DNA from: Allomuricauda sp.
GTDB lineage: Bacteria > Bacteroidota > Bacteroidia > Flavobacteriales > Flavobacteriaceae
Assembly (NCBI GenBank): GCA_017795045.1
Contig: CP051244.1
Span: forward strand, 3,411,527-3,475,526
Direction: 5' to 3'
DNA length: 64,000 nucleotides
Shown piece after piece: positions 43,251 to 52,403 of the stretch. The notes under the pieces were generated by a model. That model searched no databases. It had not been told where the DNA came from and saw nothing but the letters and a program-made list of their open reading frames with translations. A program made the translations under genes and the position numbers. How positions within the stretch are numbered: position 1 is the first letter of the stretch; the number at the start of each line of letters is the position of its first letter.

Positions 43251-44429
43251 CTAATATTCAAACTTTCCGTAAGTGCTTTGAATGGTGAGTTTTTTCTGTT
43301 CAGAGGCCTCAACCCTGCCAATTATCTGGGCATCGACATCAAACTGCCTTGAAATGGAAACAATGTCTTCAGCTATCTTTTCATCCACATACAATTCCAT
43401 ACGGTGTCCACAATTGAACACTTGGTACATTTCCTTCCAATCGGTCCCGGATTGCTCCTGGATCAACTTGAAAAGTGGCGGAACAGCGAACATGTTGTCC
43501 TTAATGATATGAAGGTTCTCCACAAAGTGGAGAATCTTGGTCTGTGCCCCGCCGCTGCAATGCACCATTCCATGAACCTGATCCGTATTGTATTTTTCCA
43601 ACACCCTTTTTATGATGGGCGCGTAGGTCCTAGTAGGCGAAAGCACCAATTTCCCTGCATCCAAAGGGGAATTAGGCACCTTGTCCGTCAATTCCACTTC
43701 CCCTGAATACACCAATTCCTCTGGTACCGAAGCATCATAACTTTCGGGAAATTTTTGGGCCAGATATTTTCCAAATACGTCGTGGCGGGCAGAGGTAAGC
43801 CCATTGCTCCCCATGCCACCGTTATATTCCGTTTCATAAGTGGCCTTCCCAAAAGAGGCCAGTCCCACGATGACATCCCCGGGCTTGATATTGGCATTGT
43901 CCACCACCTTGGAGCGTTCCATCCTCGCGGTGACTGTGGAATCCACAATGATAGTCCTCACCAAATCCCCAACATCTGCCGTTTCACCACCTGTGGAATG
44001 TATGGTGATCCCATGCTTTTTTAAATCAGAAATAAGTTCTTCGGTTCCATTGATAATGGCCGAAATGACCTCCCCGGGAATCAGGTTTTTGTTCCTTCCA
44101 ATGGTAGAAGACAACATAATATTGTCCGTGGCCCCCACGCAGATAAGGTCGTCCACATTCATGATCAAGGCATCTTGGGCAATCCCTTTCCAAACGGAGA
44201 TATCCCCGGTTTCCTTCCAATACATATAGGCCAAGGAGGATTTGGTACCTGCGCCATCGGCGTGCATGATCAAACAATGCTCCTCGCTCCCTGTCAAATA
44301 ATCCGGGACTATCTTACAGAAGGCTTTGGGAAAGAGACCTTTGTCAATGTTCTTGATGGCATTGTGCACATCTTCCTTGGAGGCCGAAACCCCTCGCTGC
44401 GCATATCTTTTACTGGTTTCCGATGACAT
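43251..44429 (-). CDS. purM: Phosphoribosylformylglycinamidine cyclo-ligase
   Basis: 392 residues, the long form usual in Bacteroidota (the E. coli enzyme has about 345). AIR-synthase fold with YAQRGVSASKEDVHNAI at the start, LIMHADGAGTKSSLAYMY, an ATP-binding DALIMNVDDLICVGA, and STGGETADVGD in the linker to the second domain, which ends near CGHRMELYVDE. It makes aminoimidazole ribotide in purine synthesis. It lies 58 bp downstream of glnN. Confidence 0.93.
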   Translation of the reverse strand: MSSETSKRYAQRGVSASKEDVHNAIKNIDKGLFPKAFCKIVPDYLTGSEEHCLIMHADGAGTKSSLAYMYWKETGDISVWKGIAQDALIMNVDDLICVGATDNIMLSSTIGRNKNLIPGEVISAIINGTEELISDLKKHGITIHSTGGETADVGDLVRTIIVDSTVTARMERSKVVDNANIKPGDVIVGLASFGKATYETEYNGGMGSNGLTSARHDVFGKYLAQKFPESYDASVPEELVYSGEVELTDKVPNSPLDAGKLVLSPTRTYAPIIKRVLEKYNTDQVHGMVHCSGGAQTKILHFVENLHIIKDNMFAVPPLFKLIQEQSGTDWKEMYQVFNCGHRMELYVDEKIAEDIVSISRQFDVDAQIIGRVEASEQKKLTIQSTYGKFEY

Positions 44430-44487
44430 TTCTTTGCTTTGGGCAAAAATAACGGAAAGCCACGAATTAATCGTTAACCGTTCTTTC

Positions 44488-46674
44488 CTATTTTGCGAAC
44501 AACAACTCGCTGTATTTGGTAAATGGCCATAAATCGTCCGCTATGAGTTTTTCCAGTTTATCGGACTGTTCGCGGATGGCGTCAAAATAGGGTTTTACAT
44601 TATCACAATACGCCTGCGCTTTCTTTTGGGCCGTGGAAAGTCCATTGGCCCGTTTTCGCGCTTCGGTCATTTCATCGGTCAATTTCTTGATCTCAACAAT
44701 ATGCTCCCCTACCTGCTCCAAGATGTTCAATTGGGGTTCGGCCACTTTTTTGTGCGCCGCTCCATATACTTCCTTCAAACCGGAAATGTTCTCCAACAAG
44801 GTATTCTGGTATCGAATGGCGGCCGGGACAATATGGCTATAGACCATCTCCCCCAATACCCTTCCTTCTATTTGGATATGGAATATATAAGCCCCCAACT
44901 CTACCTCTTGATGGGCCTTGAGCTCCACTTCGTTCATGACTCCCATATCCTTGAACAGGGCCACACTTTCCTTGGAAGTGATTACCTCTAGGGCTTGCGG
45001 AGTGTTTTTATTATTGCTCAGCTTTCGCCTTCGTGCCTCCAACTGCCATTCTTCCCCATAGCCATCGCCTTCAAAACGGATTCGCTTGGACGTTTTGATG
45101 TACTCACGCAGCACATTGAATACAGCCTCATCCTTTTTGAGGTTCTTTTTATCAATGAGTGCATCCACCTCTTTCTTGAAATCGGTGAGCTGTTTGGCCA
45201 TAATGGTGTTGAGAATGGTCATAGGCTTGGCACAATTGGTCTTGGAGCCCACTCCCCTCATTTCAAACTTATTGCCCGTAAAGGCAAAGGGAGAAGTCCG
45301 GTTTCGGTCTGTATTGTCCAATAAGATTTCCGGGATTTTCCCTACTACATTGAGTTTGAGTTCCGTTTTCTCCTCTGGCGACAATTTTCCTTTGGAAACC
45401 CCTTCCAATTCATCGAGCACATCGCTCAGTTGCTTTCCTATAAAAATGGATAGGATCGAGGGGGGTGCCTCATTGGCCCCCAGCCTATGGTCATTACTTG
45501 CCGATGCTATGGAGGAGCGCAATAATTCCTCATAGGTATCCACCGCCTTTATGGTATTGACAAAAAAGGTCAAAAACTGAAGGTTCTTCATAGGAGTGGT
45601 CCCGGGGCTGAGCAGATTCACTCCGGTATCTGTGGCCAAAGACCAATTATTGTGTTTTCCCGAACCATTGATGCCCTCGAAGGGTTTTTCATGGAAGAGC
45701 ACCCTAAAATTATGCTTGTCGGCTATCTCTTCCATAACATCCATCAATAATAAGTTATGGTCCACGGAAAGATTAGCTTCTTCAAAAACAGGTGCGAGCT
45801 CAAACTGGTTGGGAGCTACTTCATTATGCCGTGTTTTTACAGGAATGCCCAATTTGGTGCATTGTTTTTCCAGATCACTCATAAAACTGAGTACTCTTGG
45901 TGGTATCACTCCAAAATAATGATCGTCTAACTGCTGGCCCTTCGCCGCCAAACTCCCCACAAGGGTCCTACCGGCCATTACCAAATCCAACCGGGACTGC
46001 ACCAAGGCCTTGTCCACCAAAAAGTATTCTTGCTCCCACCCCAAAGTGGCATATACTTTACGCACATTCTTATCAAAGTACTGTGCAACATCCGTGGCCG
46101 CTTGATCTATAGCATACAAAGCCCTTAACAAAGGAGCCTTATTGTCCAACGCCTCTCCGGTATACGCTACAAAAATGGTAGGAATACAAAGTGTGGTCTT
46201 ATAAATAAAAGCGGGGGAAGTGGGATCCCAAGCCGTGTAACCCCTTGCTTCAAAGGTGTTTCGTATTCCGCCGCTGGGAAAACTGGAAGCATCGGGCTCT
46301 TGCTGCACCAATTGTGCACCGCCAAACTTTTCCATGGCCTTGCCATCGGACATAATATCAAAGAAAGCGTCATGTTTTTCCGCGGTGGCCCCGGTCAAGG
46401 GTTGAAACCAATGGGTATAATGGGTAGCACCCATGGACAACGCCCAGGCTTTCATGCCCTCCGCTACTTGGTCGGCTATCTTCCTATCTATCTTATTGCC
46501 CTGAAAAATGGCCGATTTTACATTCTCAAAAGCTTCCTTGGTCAGAAATTGAAGCATCTTGTCTTCATTGAACACATTTCTGCCAAACAAATCGGACCGC
46601 TTTCCAGTCTCGTCCATCTGTATATGTTCTCTTTTACGGCTTTCCAGTAAAGCCTCAAATCTCATTTTTGGCAT
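44488..46674 (-). CDS. glnN: Glutamine synthetase type III
   Basis: 728 residues from ATG 46674 (MPKMRFEALLES); ATG 46665 is an alternative and a TTG at 46680 is less likely. It has the GSIII N-terminal domain (DLFGRNVFNEDKML, FQPLTGATAEKHDAF) and the catalytic core with GWEQEYFLVDK, KTRHNEVAPNQFELAPVFEEAN and GINGSGKHNNWSL, then DNTDRNRTSPFAFTGNKFEMRGVGS. It joins ammonium to glutamate with ATP. It is divergent from the type II enzyme gene, with a shared 211-bp regulatory region containing a TACCCC-N10-GGGGTA dyad. Confidence 0.95.
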   Translation of the reverse strand: MPKMRFEALLESRKREHIQMDETGKRSDLFGRNVFNEDKMLQFLTKEAFENVKSAIFQGNKIDRKIADQVAEGMKAWALSMGATHYTHWFQPLTGATAEKHDAFFDIMSDGKAMEKFGGAQLVQQEPDASSFPSGGIRNTFEARGYTAWDPTSPAFIYKTTLCIPTIFVAYTGEALDNKAPLLRALYAIDQAATDVAQYFDKNVRKVYATLGWEQEYFLVDKALVQSRLDLVMAGRTLVGSLAAKGQQLDDHYFGVIPPRVLSFMSDLEKQCTKLGIPVKTRHNEVAPNQFELAPVFEEANLSVDHNLLLMDVMEEIADKHNFRVLFHEKPFEGINGSGKHNNWSLATDTGVNLLSPGTTPMKNLQFLTFFVNTIKAVDTYEELLRSSIASASNDHRLGANEAPPSILSIFIGKQLSDVLDELEGVSKGKLSPEEKTELKLNVVGKIPEILLDNTDRNRTSPFAFTGNKFEMRGVGSKTNCAKPMTILNTIMAKQLTDFKKEVDALIDKKNLKKDEAVFNVLREYIKTSKRIRFEGDGYGEEWQLEARRRKLSNNKNTPQALEVITSKESVALFKDMGVMNEVELKAHQEVELGAYIFHIQIEGRVLGEMVYSHIVPAAIRYQNTLLENISGLKEVYGAAHKKVAEPQLNILEQVGEHIVEIKKLTDEMTEARKRANGLSTAQKKAQAYCDNVKPYFDAIREQSDKLEKLIADDLWPFTKYSELLFAK

Positions 46675-46752
46675 TCTCAAAAAGTTTAGTCCACAAAGCT
46701 ACAATTAACAATTTAATAATTTATTTGCCTAAAAATACTTTTTTTTCCATGC

Positions 46753-46774
46753 TACCCCCGTTTAAACAGGGGTA
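46753..46774. promoter_or_regulatory. Candidate nitrogen-regulator dyad between glnN and glnA
   Basis: Near-perfect 22-bp palindrome: TACCCC at 46753-46758 and GGGGTA at 46769-46774 around GTTTAAAC, with one mismatched pair. It lies 112 bp before the glnA ATG and 79 bp before the glnN ATG. It shares TACCC-N11-GGGGT with the site before glnK. It has no T run and no operon end nearby, so a terminator is unlikely. Confidence 0.55.
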
Positions 46775-46840
46775 ATAAAAATTATAATGTCATTTTAGCC
46801 ATTTTAACCCTCTAAAAGATATATTATCAAATGAAAAAAC

Positions 46841-46848
46841 TATTTTTG
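46841..46848 (+). promoter_or_regulatory. Candidate -7 box of the glnA promoter (TATTTTTG)
   Basis: Fits TAnnTTTG. It starts 67 bp after the dyad end, nearly the same distance as in the glnK promoter (68 bp), and gives a leader of roughly 30 bases before ATG 46886. No convincing -33 element. Confidence 0.35.
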
Positions 46849-46885
46849 TCAATCGTGAATTTGAGAACATATAACTACCAAAATT

Positions 46886-47896
46886 ATGAGCAAATCTAAA
46901 TTAGAGTATTTATGGTTGGATGGTTATGAGCCAACAGCCAACATTAGAAGCAAAACACGAATTGAAGAGGATTTTAGCGGTAAATTGGAAGATTGCCCAA
47001 TGTGGTCTTTCGATGGTTCCTCCACCAAGCAAGCCGAGGGTGGTTCTTCTGACTGTTTGTTGAAGCCTGTTGCTATCTATCCCGACCCTGCAAGAAGAAA
47101 TGGGTATTTGGTGATGACCGAGGTGTTGAATCCAGATGGAACTGCCCATGCGAGCAACTCCAGGGCCACCATTGATGATGAAGATGATGATTTTTGGTTC
47201 GGTTTTGAACAAGAGTACTTTATCATGGATACAGCCACGCAATTACCACTTGGTTTCCCTGTTGGTGGTTATCCTGGCCCACAAGGTCTTTACTACTGTT
47301 CTGTAGGTGGCCGAAACACTTGGGGCAGGGACTTGGTTGAAGAGCATGCCGACCTATGCTTGGAGGCTGGACTACAGTTTGAAGGTATCAACCAAGAGGT
47401 TGCTGCCGGACAGTGGGAGTTCCAGTTGTTCGCCAAAGGTGCCAAAAAAGCTGGTGATGAAATCTGGGTGGCTCGCTATTTGCTTCAAAGATTGACCGAA
47501 AGCTACGGATACTATATTGAATACCACCCAAAACCCATCAAAGGGGATTGGAACGGTTCCGGTATGCACGCAAACTTCTCCAATACACTTTTGAGAACTT
47601 GTGGATCCAAAGAAACCTACGAAAAAGTATGTGAGGCCTTCCGACCTGTAACCAAAGAGCACATCGAAGTGTATGGTGAGTTCAATGATGAGCGTTTGAC
47701 CGGTAAGCACGAGACTGCTTCCATCAAAGATTTCAGTTACGGTGTATCCGATAGGGGTGCTTCCATCCGTATTCCAATCTTGACCGTTGAAAAAGGATGG
47801 AAAGGATGGCTGGAAGATAGAAGACCTGCTTCCAACGCAGATCCATACCGAGTAGCGGCCAGAATCATTAAAACAGTGAAATCTGCCGACGTATAG
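46886..47896 (+). CDS. glnA: Glutamine synthetase type II (eukaryotic-like)
   Basis: 336 residues. Short beta-grasp domain (LEYLWLDGYEPTANIRSKTR, PMWSFDGSSTKQAEG) and catalytic domain with FWFGFEQEYFIMD, EGINQEVAAGQWEFQ, DWNGSGMHANFS and RGASIRIP, the pattern of GSII enzymes of eukaryotes and some bacteria. GSII lacks the adenylylation Tyr of GSI, so control is expected at transcription or by feedback. It forms a divergent pair with the type III gene; the P-II/AmtB operon in the same window completes the ammonium uptake and assimilation set. Confidence 0.95.
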   Translation: MSKSKLEYLWLDGYEPTANIRSKTRIEEDFSGKLEDCPMWSFDGSSTKQAEGGSSDCLLKPVAIYPDPARRNGYLVMTEVLNPDGTAHASNSRATIDDEDDDFWFGFEQEYFIMDTATQLPLGFPVGGYPGPQGLYYCSVGGRNTWGRDLVEEHADLCLEAGLQFEGINQEVAAGQWEFQLFAKGAKKAGDEIWVARYLLQRLTESYGYYIEYHPKPIKGDWNGSGMHANFSNTLLRTCGSKETYEKVCEAFRPVTKEHIEVYGEFNDERLTGKHETASIKDFSYGVSDRGASIRIPILTVEKGWKGWLEDRRPASNADPYRVAARIIKTVKSADV

Positions 47897-47935
47897 GACA
47901 CACCAATGTTTGTGTATAAATTAGTTGTTGATTTG

Positions 47936-47963
47936 AAAACCGTCCCTCCAAAGGGGCGGTTTT
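47936..47963. terminator. Rho-independent terminator after glnA
   Basis: Stem AAAACCGTCCC / GGGGCGGTTTT (one G-U pair) with a 6-base loop and T run. It ends glnA and touches the stop codon of the convergent antiporter gene. Confidence 0.8.
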
Positions 47964-48901
47964 TAGTTTAGGGTAATATATACGAAGGTTACATAAAAGG
48001 CCAACAGTATTAAACCGTCCCGCCAGCCCAAGCGCAATCCCTTTGGAAAAAACACCAAGGGCAATATCAACAGGGAAATCCCCAACATCCAGAAGATATC
48101 ACTGGAAAGCAATCCTTGGTCCACCACAGTAATCGGGGTGATTATGGATGTGATTCCCAAAACTGCCAAAAGGTTGAAAATATTGGAGCCTATCAAATTC
48201 CCCAAGGAAATGGCCTTTTCCTGTTTTAACACGGCAATTACCGAGGCTGCGAGTTCTGGAATACTGGTCCCCACAGAAACCACCGTTATACCAATAACGC
48301 GATCGCTCACACCAAAAGCCGAGGCCATGCCCACAGCTCCCTCAATAAGAAGTTCAGACCCTCCCCAAAGTGCCGTGCCCCCTATACCTAAATACAATGC
48401 GGTCTTATACATGGGCAAGTATTCATCATCCTCCGGCATTTCATCCACGACAGCGGTTTTTTGAAACCGGAGCAGATATACCAAAAAGAGGAACAAAAAG
48501 GAGACCAGAATAATTCCTTCGTACTGCTGCAAGACCCCATCAAAATAAATAAAACCACAGAACAGCAGGGAGGCCACCATCATAACCGGCCAATCCGTGG
48601 TATAAAAACTTTTTCGAACATCTATACTCCCCATAAGTACCGTAATGGCCAACACCAGTCCCAAATTGGCAATATTGGACCCTACAACGTTGCCCAAAGC
48701 CAAATCAGGGAACCCATCCAATGCCGCCTTTATGCTCACAATAAGTTCCGGGGCCGAAGTGGCAAAGGAGACCACCGTCATCCCTATCACAATTTTAGGA
48801 ATGGCCAACCGGAGCGAAAGGGCCACAGCAGATTTCAACAACCAATTTCCTCCTGCGATAAGCAATACAAGACCAATAATTATATAAAGTGTATTTTCCA
48901 A
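47963..48901 (-). CDS. Calcium/sodium antiporter, YrbG-like CaCA family
   Basis: 312 residues with ten membrane helices and the two alpha-repeats GMTVVSFATSAPELIVSIKA and GITVVSVGTSIPELAASVIA, each carrying the ion-binding Glu and Ser/Thr, plus GNVVGSNIANLG and GNLIGSNIFNLL. It exchanges cations across the inner membrane. No ATG lies at the expected N-terminus; a TTG at 48901 gives (M)ENTLYIIIGLVLLIAGGNW, matching the family start, whereas the TTG at 48979 would add a 26-residue polar lead. Confidence 0.92.
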   Translation of the reverse strand: MENTLYIIIGLVLLIAGGNWLLKSAVALSLRLAIPKIVIGMTVVSFATSAPELIVSIKAALDGFPDLALGNVVGSNIANLGLVLAITVLMGSIDVRKSFYTTDWPVMMVASLLFCGFIYFDGVLQQYEGIILVSFLFLFLVYLLRFQKTAVVDEMPEDDEYLPMYKTALYLGIGGTALWGGSELLIEGAVGMASAFGVSDRVIGITVVSVGTSIPELAASVIAVLKQEKAISLGNLIGSNIFNLLAVLGITSIITPITVVDQGLLSSDIFWMLGISLLILPLVFFPKGLRLGWRDGLILLAFYVTFVYITLN

Positions 48902-49550
48902 GTAGTTCGATTTTGTGGCAAAGATATGGGAAGATTTATTGTCTTGAATAGGGAGGTACAAAAGCTTATCCAAATTCAATATGACGACTCATAAATTACC
49001 ATGGTCCACACACAACAAACCGTGATTTCCAAATAATGAAATCGTTCAAAACACCCCATTTTTAAACGAAATCCCCCTTGGTTTTTAAAAAGGGGCCAAA
49101 AATGGCCCTACAAATGTTACATTTTATAATTCATTTCATCACTATACATTTAAATATGTAACTTTTTTCAAGGGAAGTACAAAATATCCAAGGAGCATCT
49201 CATTTAAAAACCTACAATCTTGTATGCAATTGTATAGATTTTCATTGAAAAGTTTGGAGACATGATTTCTGTCATTTTAAATTGAAAAAAGTAATCGGCC
49301 AACAATCATTTTTTAACCTAAAAATCAATCCAATAATGATTACCATTGTCAAACTTTTTGTGATGCTCTTCATGCTTATCATTGAAACCATTTTTATCTA
49401 ATGCAAACAAAAATCCAAAGGCTTTTTTGGACGTGGTTTCCGATGCAGTACACCCCCTATCGATACGGGATTTCATTTTTATTAAAAGTTTAGCATATAA
49501 ATGCTATCGATTTGATTATTTTACACCTCTAACAAATCAACTCAAAAAAA
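48902..49550. other. Long AT-rich intergenic region (649 bp)
   Basis: No convincing gene. It lies between the divergent antiporter and DUF885 genes. It contains a small hairpin GGGCCA-AAAA-TGGCCC (49093-49108) with a short T run on the minus strand, an AT-rich palindrome around 49147-49161, and a 21-codon frame at 49336-49401 for a hydrophobic peptide (MITIVKLFVMLFMLII...). A 75-codon frame from 49382 runs into the DUF885 gene and looks spurious. The size would allow promoters plus a small RNA. Confidence 0.6.
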
Positions 49551-51329
49551 GTGAAAAAAATAACAATTGTAGCTATGGCACTTATTGCCATGGCTTCTTG
49601 CAAAAATGAACCGAAGAATGAGGAAACCCCCTCAAAAAGTGCTGAGTTCGCCACCGTATTGGACAACTATTATGAGGATGGGCTCAAACTGAATCCCTTA
49701 CAGGCCACTATGGCCGGCGACCACAGGTACGATGACTCCTTCCCCAATATGCTTTCCGATGTGTACAAAGGGGAATCAAAAGCCTACTATGAAGGATATA
49801 AGGAAAAACTATCCCAGTTCCCAGATGAAAGCCTTACGGAGAGTGAACAGATGAGCAAGGCCATCCTGTTATGGGAATGCAACATTAATCTGGATGAGTT
49901 CAATTTTAACGCGGACCTTACTCCCATTGACCAAATGTGGTCCCCCAATTTATTTGTGGGGCAATTGGCAAGTGGCTCCAGTGCACAACCCTTCAATACG
50001 GTAGAGGATTACGAGAATTGGATGAAACGGGTAGATGGCTATTTGGAATGGCTGTCCAGCACGGAAACCAAAATGAAAGAGGGCATGGAAAAAGGCCATG
50101 TTCTCCCAAAGTCATTGATCGTAAAAGTCCTGCCCCAGCTCCAGTCCCAAACGGGAAAGGATTTGGACCAGCATCTGTTCTACCAACCCATAAAAAATAT
50201 GCCTGCCGATTTTACCGAGGAACAAAAGGCGTCGCTCACCAAAGCCTACGAGGACATGATCACCAACAAGGTCATTCCCGCCTATGAAAGTCTCTACAAT
50301 TTCATGAGCACTGATTATCTTGAGGCTGGCCGTGAATCCAGCGGCATACAGGGCGAACCCAATGGAGATGCCTATTATGCCCATCAAATCAAAAAATACA
50401 CGACCACCAATATGACCGCCACCGAAATCCATGAATTGGGATTGAGCGAAGTGGCCCGTATACGTTCCGAAATGGAAAAAATAAAGGAGCAGGTCGGTTT
50501 TGAAGGGGACTTAAAGGCGTTTTTCGATTATGTCCGAAACAATAAGGACCTTATGCCCTTTACGGACCCGCAACAGGTAATCGACAATTTCAATGCCATC
50601 CATGAGCGCATGAAGCCCCAGATTGAAAAACTGTTCGACAAAAAACCGAAAACCCCTTTTGAGGTAAGGCGGACCGAAGCATTTCGTGAGAATTCGGCAA
50701 GTGCCGAATACAATCAAGGATCCCTGGATGGCACTCGACCTGGTATTTTCTATGTCCCCATCCCCGATGTGACCCATTACAACACCTATTCGGATGAGTC
50801 CCTATTCCTACATGAGGCCATTCCTGGGCACCACTATCAAATATCATTGACCCAAGAGAACGAGGAACTTCCCGAATTCAGGAAAACCCTTTGGTACAGT
50901 GGCTATGGGGAAGGCTGGGCCCTTTATACCGAATCATTGGGCAAAGAATTGGGATTGTACACGGACCCCTATCAGTATTTTGGGATGTTGGGTGCCGAAA
51001 TGCACCGTGCCGTTAGATTGGTGGTGGATACCGGCCTACACTCCAAAGGATGGACCCGCGAAGAAGCCATTCAATACTCGCTGGACAATGAAGCTGAATC
51101 CGAAGCCAGCATCACTTCAGAAATTGAGCGCTACATGGCCAACCCTGGTCAGGCCCTATCCTACAAAATAGGACAGCTGAAAATCAGGGAGCTTCGCAAA
51201 AAAGCTGAAGATGCCCTTGGAGACCAGTTCAACATTGGGCAATTCCACAACCAAGTTTTGGAAACCGGCTGTGTTCCCTTGGCATTGTTGGAAGATAAAA
51301 TTGACCGTTGGATCGCCTCCAACCAATAG
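49551..51329 (+). CDS. DUF885 zinc-peptidase-like lipoprotein
   Basis: 592 residues from a GTG start, giving a lipoprotein signal with lipobox MASC (Cys17). The DUF885 domain is helical and holds a metal motif FLHEAIPGHHYQISL (HExxxGHH, near residue 420) and GYGEGWALYTESLGKELGLY downstream, whose Glu completes a zinc site. The N-terminal LDNYYEDGLKLNPLQATMAGDHRYDD is also typical. Members are presumed carboxypeptidase-like enzymes in the periplasm; substrates are mostly unknown. A terminator follows immediately. Confidence 0.92.
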   Translation: MKKITIVAMALIAMASCKNEPKNEETPSKSAEFATVLDNYYEDGLKLNPLQATMAGDHRYDDSFPNMLSDVYKGESKAYYEGYKEKLSQFPDESLTESEQMSKAILLWECNINLDEFNFNADLTPIDQMWSPNLFVGQLASGSSAQPFNTVEDYENWMKRVDGYLEWLSSTETKMKEGMEKGHVLPKSLIVKVLPQLQSQTGKDLDQHLFYQPIKNMPADFTEEQKASLTKAYEDMITNKVIPAYESLYNFMSTDYLEAGRESSGIQGEPNGDAYYAHQIKKYTTTNMTATEIHELGLSEVARIRSEMEKIKEQVGFEGDLKAFFDYVRNNKDLMPFTDPQQVIDNFNAIHERMKPQIEKLFDKKPKTPFEVRRTEAFRENSASAEYNQGSLDGTRPGIFYVPIPDVTHYNTYSDESLFLHEAIPGHHYQISLTQENEELPEFRKTLWYSGYGEGWALYTESLGKELGLYTDPYQYFGMLGAEMHRAVRLVVDTGLHSKGWTREEAIQYSLDNEAESEASITSEIERYMANPGQALSYKIGQLKIRELRKKAEDALGDQFNIGQFHNQVLETGCVPLALLEDKIDRWIASNQ

Positions 51330-51337
51330 GATTTAAA

Positions 51338-51364
51338 AAAAGGGCCAATTGAATTGGCCCTTTT
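51338..51364 (+). terminator. Rho-independent terminator after the DUF885 gene
   Basis: Perfect 12-bp stem AAAAGGGCCAAT / ATTGGCCCTTTT with a 3-base loop, 8 bp after the stop codon, followed by CTTTTG. Confidence 0.85.
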
Positions 51365-51431
51365 CTTTTGCACCACGGTTGCCCGTAACCCAATATCTTG
51401 GTTATATTTGTTTTGACCAACACCTAACACC

Positions 51432-51575
51432 ATGCTTTTCAAAATCTTGGCAAAAATCAACAAGGTAGTACTTCCTTCTTTTACCAAAAGAGGATTGGAC
51501 CTATCCAAGGCCTCCAAATTGCAGCTGGCCATTATAGGCTGGCGGTATTATGTTACCAAAAACGCTTTGGACTAA
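51432..51575 (+). CDS. Small basic protein (47 residues), often mis-named SsrA-binding protein
   Basis: The product starts MLFKILAKINKVVLPSFTKR and ends with an aromatic stretch LAIIGWRYYVTKNALD. It is strongly basic in the first half and has one short hydrophobic segment. As I recall, near-identical proteins of 45-50 residues occur across Flavobacteriaceae and carry the database label SsrA-binding protein, but it lacks the SmpB barrel and cannot be SmpB. Its last 4 bp overlap the apt stop on the other strand. Function unknown. Confidence 0.7.
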   Translation: MLFKILAKINKVVLPSFTKRGLDLSKASKLQLAIIGWRYYVTKNALD

Positions 51576-52084
51576 TACTGCAAAAGGGCCTCTATCTGAT
51601 AACCGTTCAGTTTTTCGGCGCCATTTAAGAAGGTAAGCTCTATTAAAAAATTACACTGCACCACTTCCCCTCCCAGTTTTTCAATCAATTTACAAACGGC
51701 ATTGGCTGTTCCTCCAGTGGCCAACACATCGTCGTGCACCAACACTTTCTCGCCTTTTTTTATGGCATCGGTATGGATTTCCAAAATTTCCGAACCGTAC
51801 TCCAGTTCATAGGACTCCGAAATGGTAGTATGGGGCAGTTTTCCCGATTTTCTTACCGGAACAAATCCAGCTCCTAAACGCGAGGCCAATAATGGCGCAA
51901 AGATGAACCCCCTGCTGTCTACCCCCACCACTTTATCAATATGCATATGGCTTGCAAAACCGCAAAGCACATCGCAGGCCTTGTTGAGCGCTTTTGGATC
52001 ACTTAAAAGTGGGGTTATGTCCTTGAAGATGACACCGGCTTTGGGAAAGTCTTCTATATCACGAATGTAGGAAGCTAAATCCAT
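51572..52084 (-). CDS. apt: Adenine phosphoribosyltransferase
   Basis: 170 residues from ATG 52084 (MDLASYIRDIEDFPKAG); the longer frame to 52165 runs into the tRNA gene and is not credible. Type I PRTase fold with VVGVDSRGFIFA and the PRPP loop KVLVHDDVLATGGTANAV. It salvages adenine to AMP. It is divergent from the tRNA-Arg gene, with 66 bp between them. Confidence 0.95.
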   Translation of the reverse strand: MDLASYIRDIEDFPKAGVIFKDITPLLSDPKALNKACDVLCGFASHMHIDKVVGVDSRGFIFAPLLASRLGAGFVPVRKSGKLPHTTISESYELEYGSEILEIHTDAIKKGEKVLVHDDVLATGGTANAVCKLIEKLGGEVVQCNFLIELTFLNGAEKLNGYQIEALLQY

Positions 52085-52150
52085 AGATTTTTTTGACAGG
52101 TGAGGTTTTGTAGTAAAGTTAAAAAGAAATATATTTGCAGCCCTATAAAA

Positions 52151-52224
52151 GGCCGCGTGGCGCAACTGAATAGCGCATCTGATTACGGCTCAGAAGGTTG
52201 CAGGTTTGAATCCTGCCGCGGTCA
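52151..52224 (+). tRNA. tRNA-Arg (anticodon ACG)
   Basis: 74-nt cloverleaf. Acceptor stem GGCCGCG / CGCGGTC (one G-U pair) with discriminator A; D arm GCGC / GCGC; anticodon arm TCTGA / TCAGA around loop TTACGGC, giving ACG, which would be edited to ICG; T arm GCAGG / CCTGC with loop TTTGAAT. CCA is not encoded. The DNA immediately downstream becomes distinctly AT-rich. Confidence 0.97.
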
Positions 52225-52403
52225 CTGAAAATGAAGGAGTTGGAGAGGAAATTTCGCCAGCTCCTTTTTTATTTGCCCATTTTTTGCCCAAAATTCCAAT
52301 AATATGAACAGATTAATAATTGTTGGCATATGATTGAACCTGAATGCCCTCTGCTTAGTCGTTAGAACTTCTGAAATCAAGGTACCTATTAAACAGCTTT
52401 GTT

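Noticed and set aside
46753-46774. Dyad between glnN and glnA taken as a terminator
   Set aside because: No gene ends there, no T run follows, and the same spaced motif recurs before glnK, which fits a binding site better.
49382-49609. 75-codon frame before the DUF885 gene
   Set aside because: It overlaps the lipoprotein signal of a well supported gene in another frame and has a patternless sequence.
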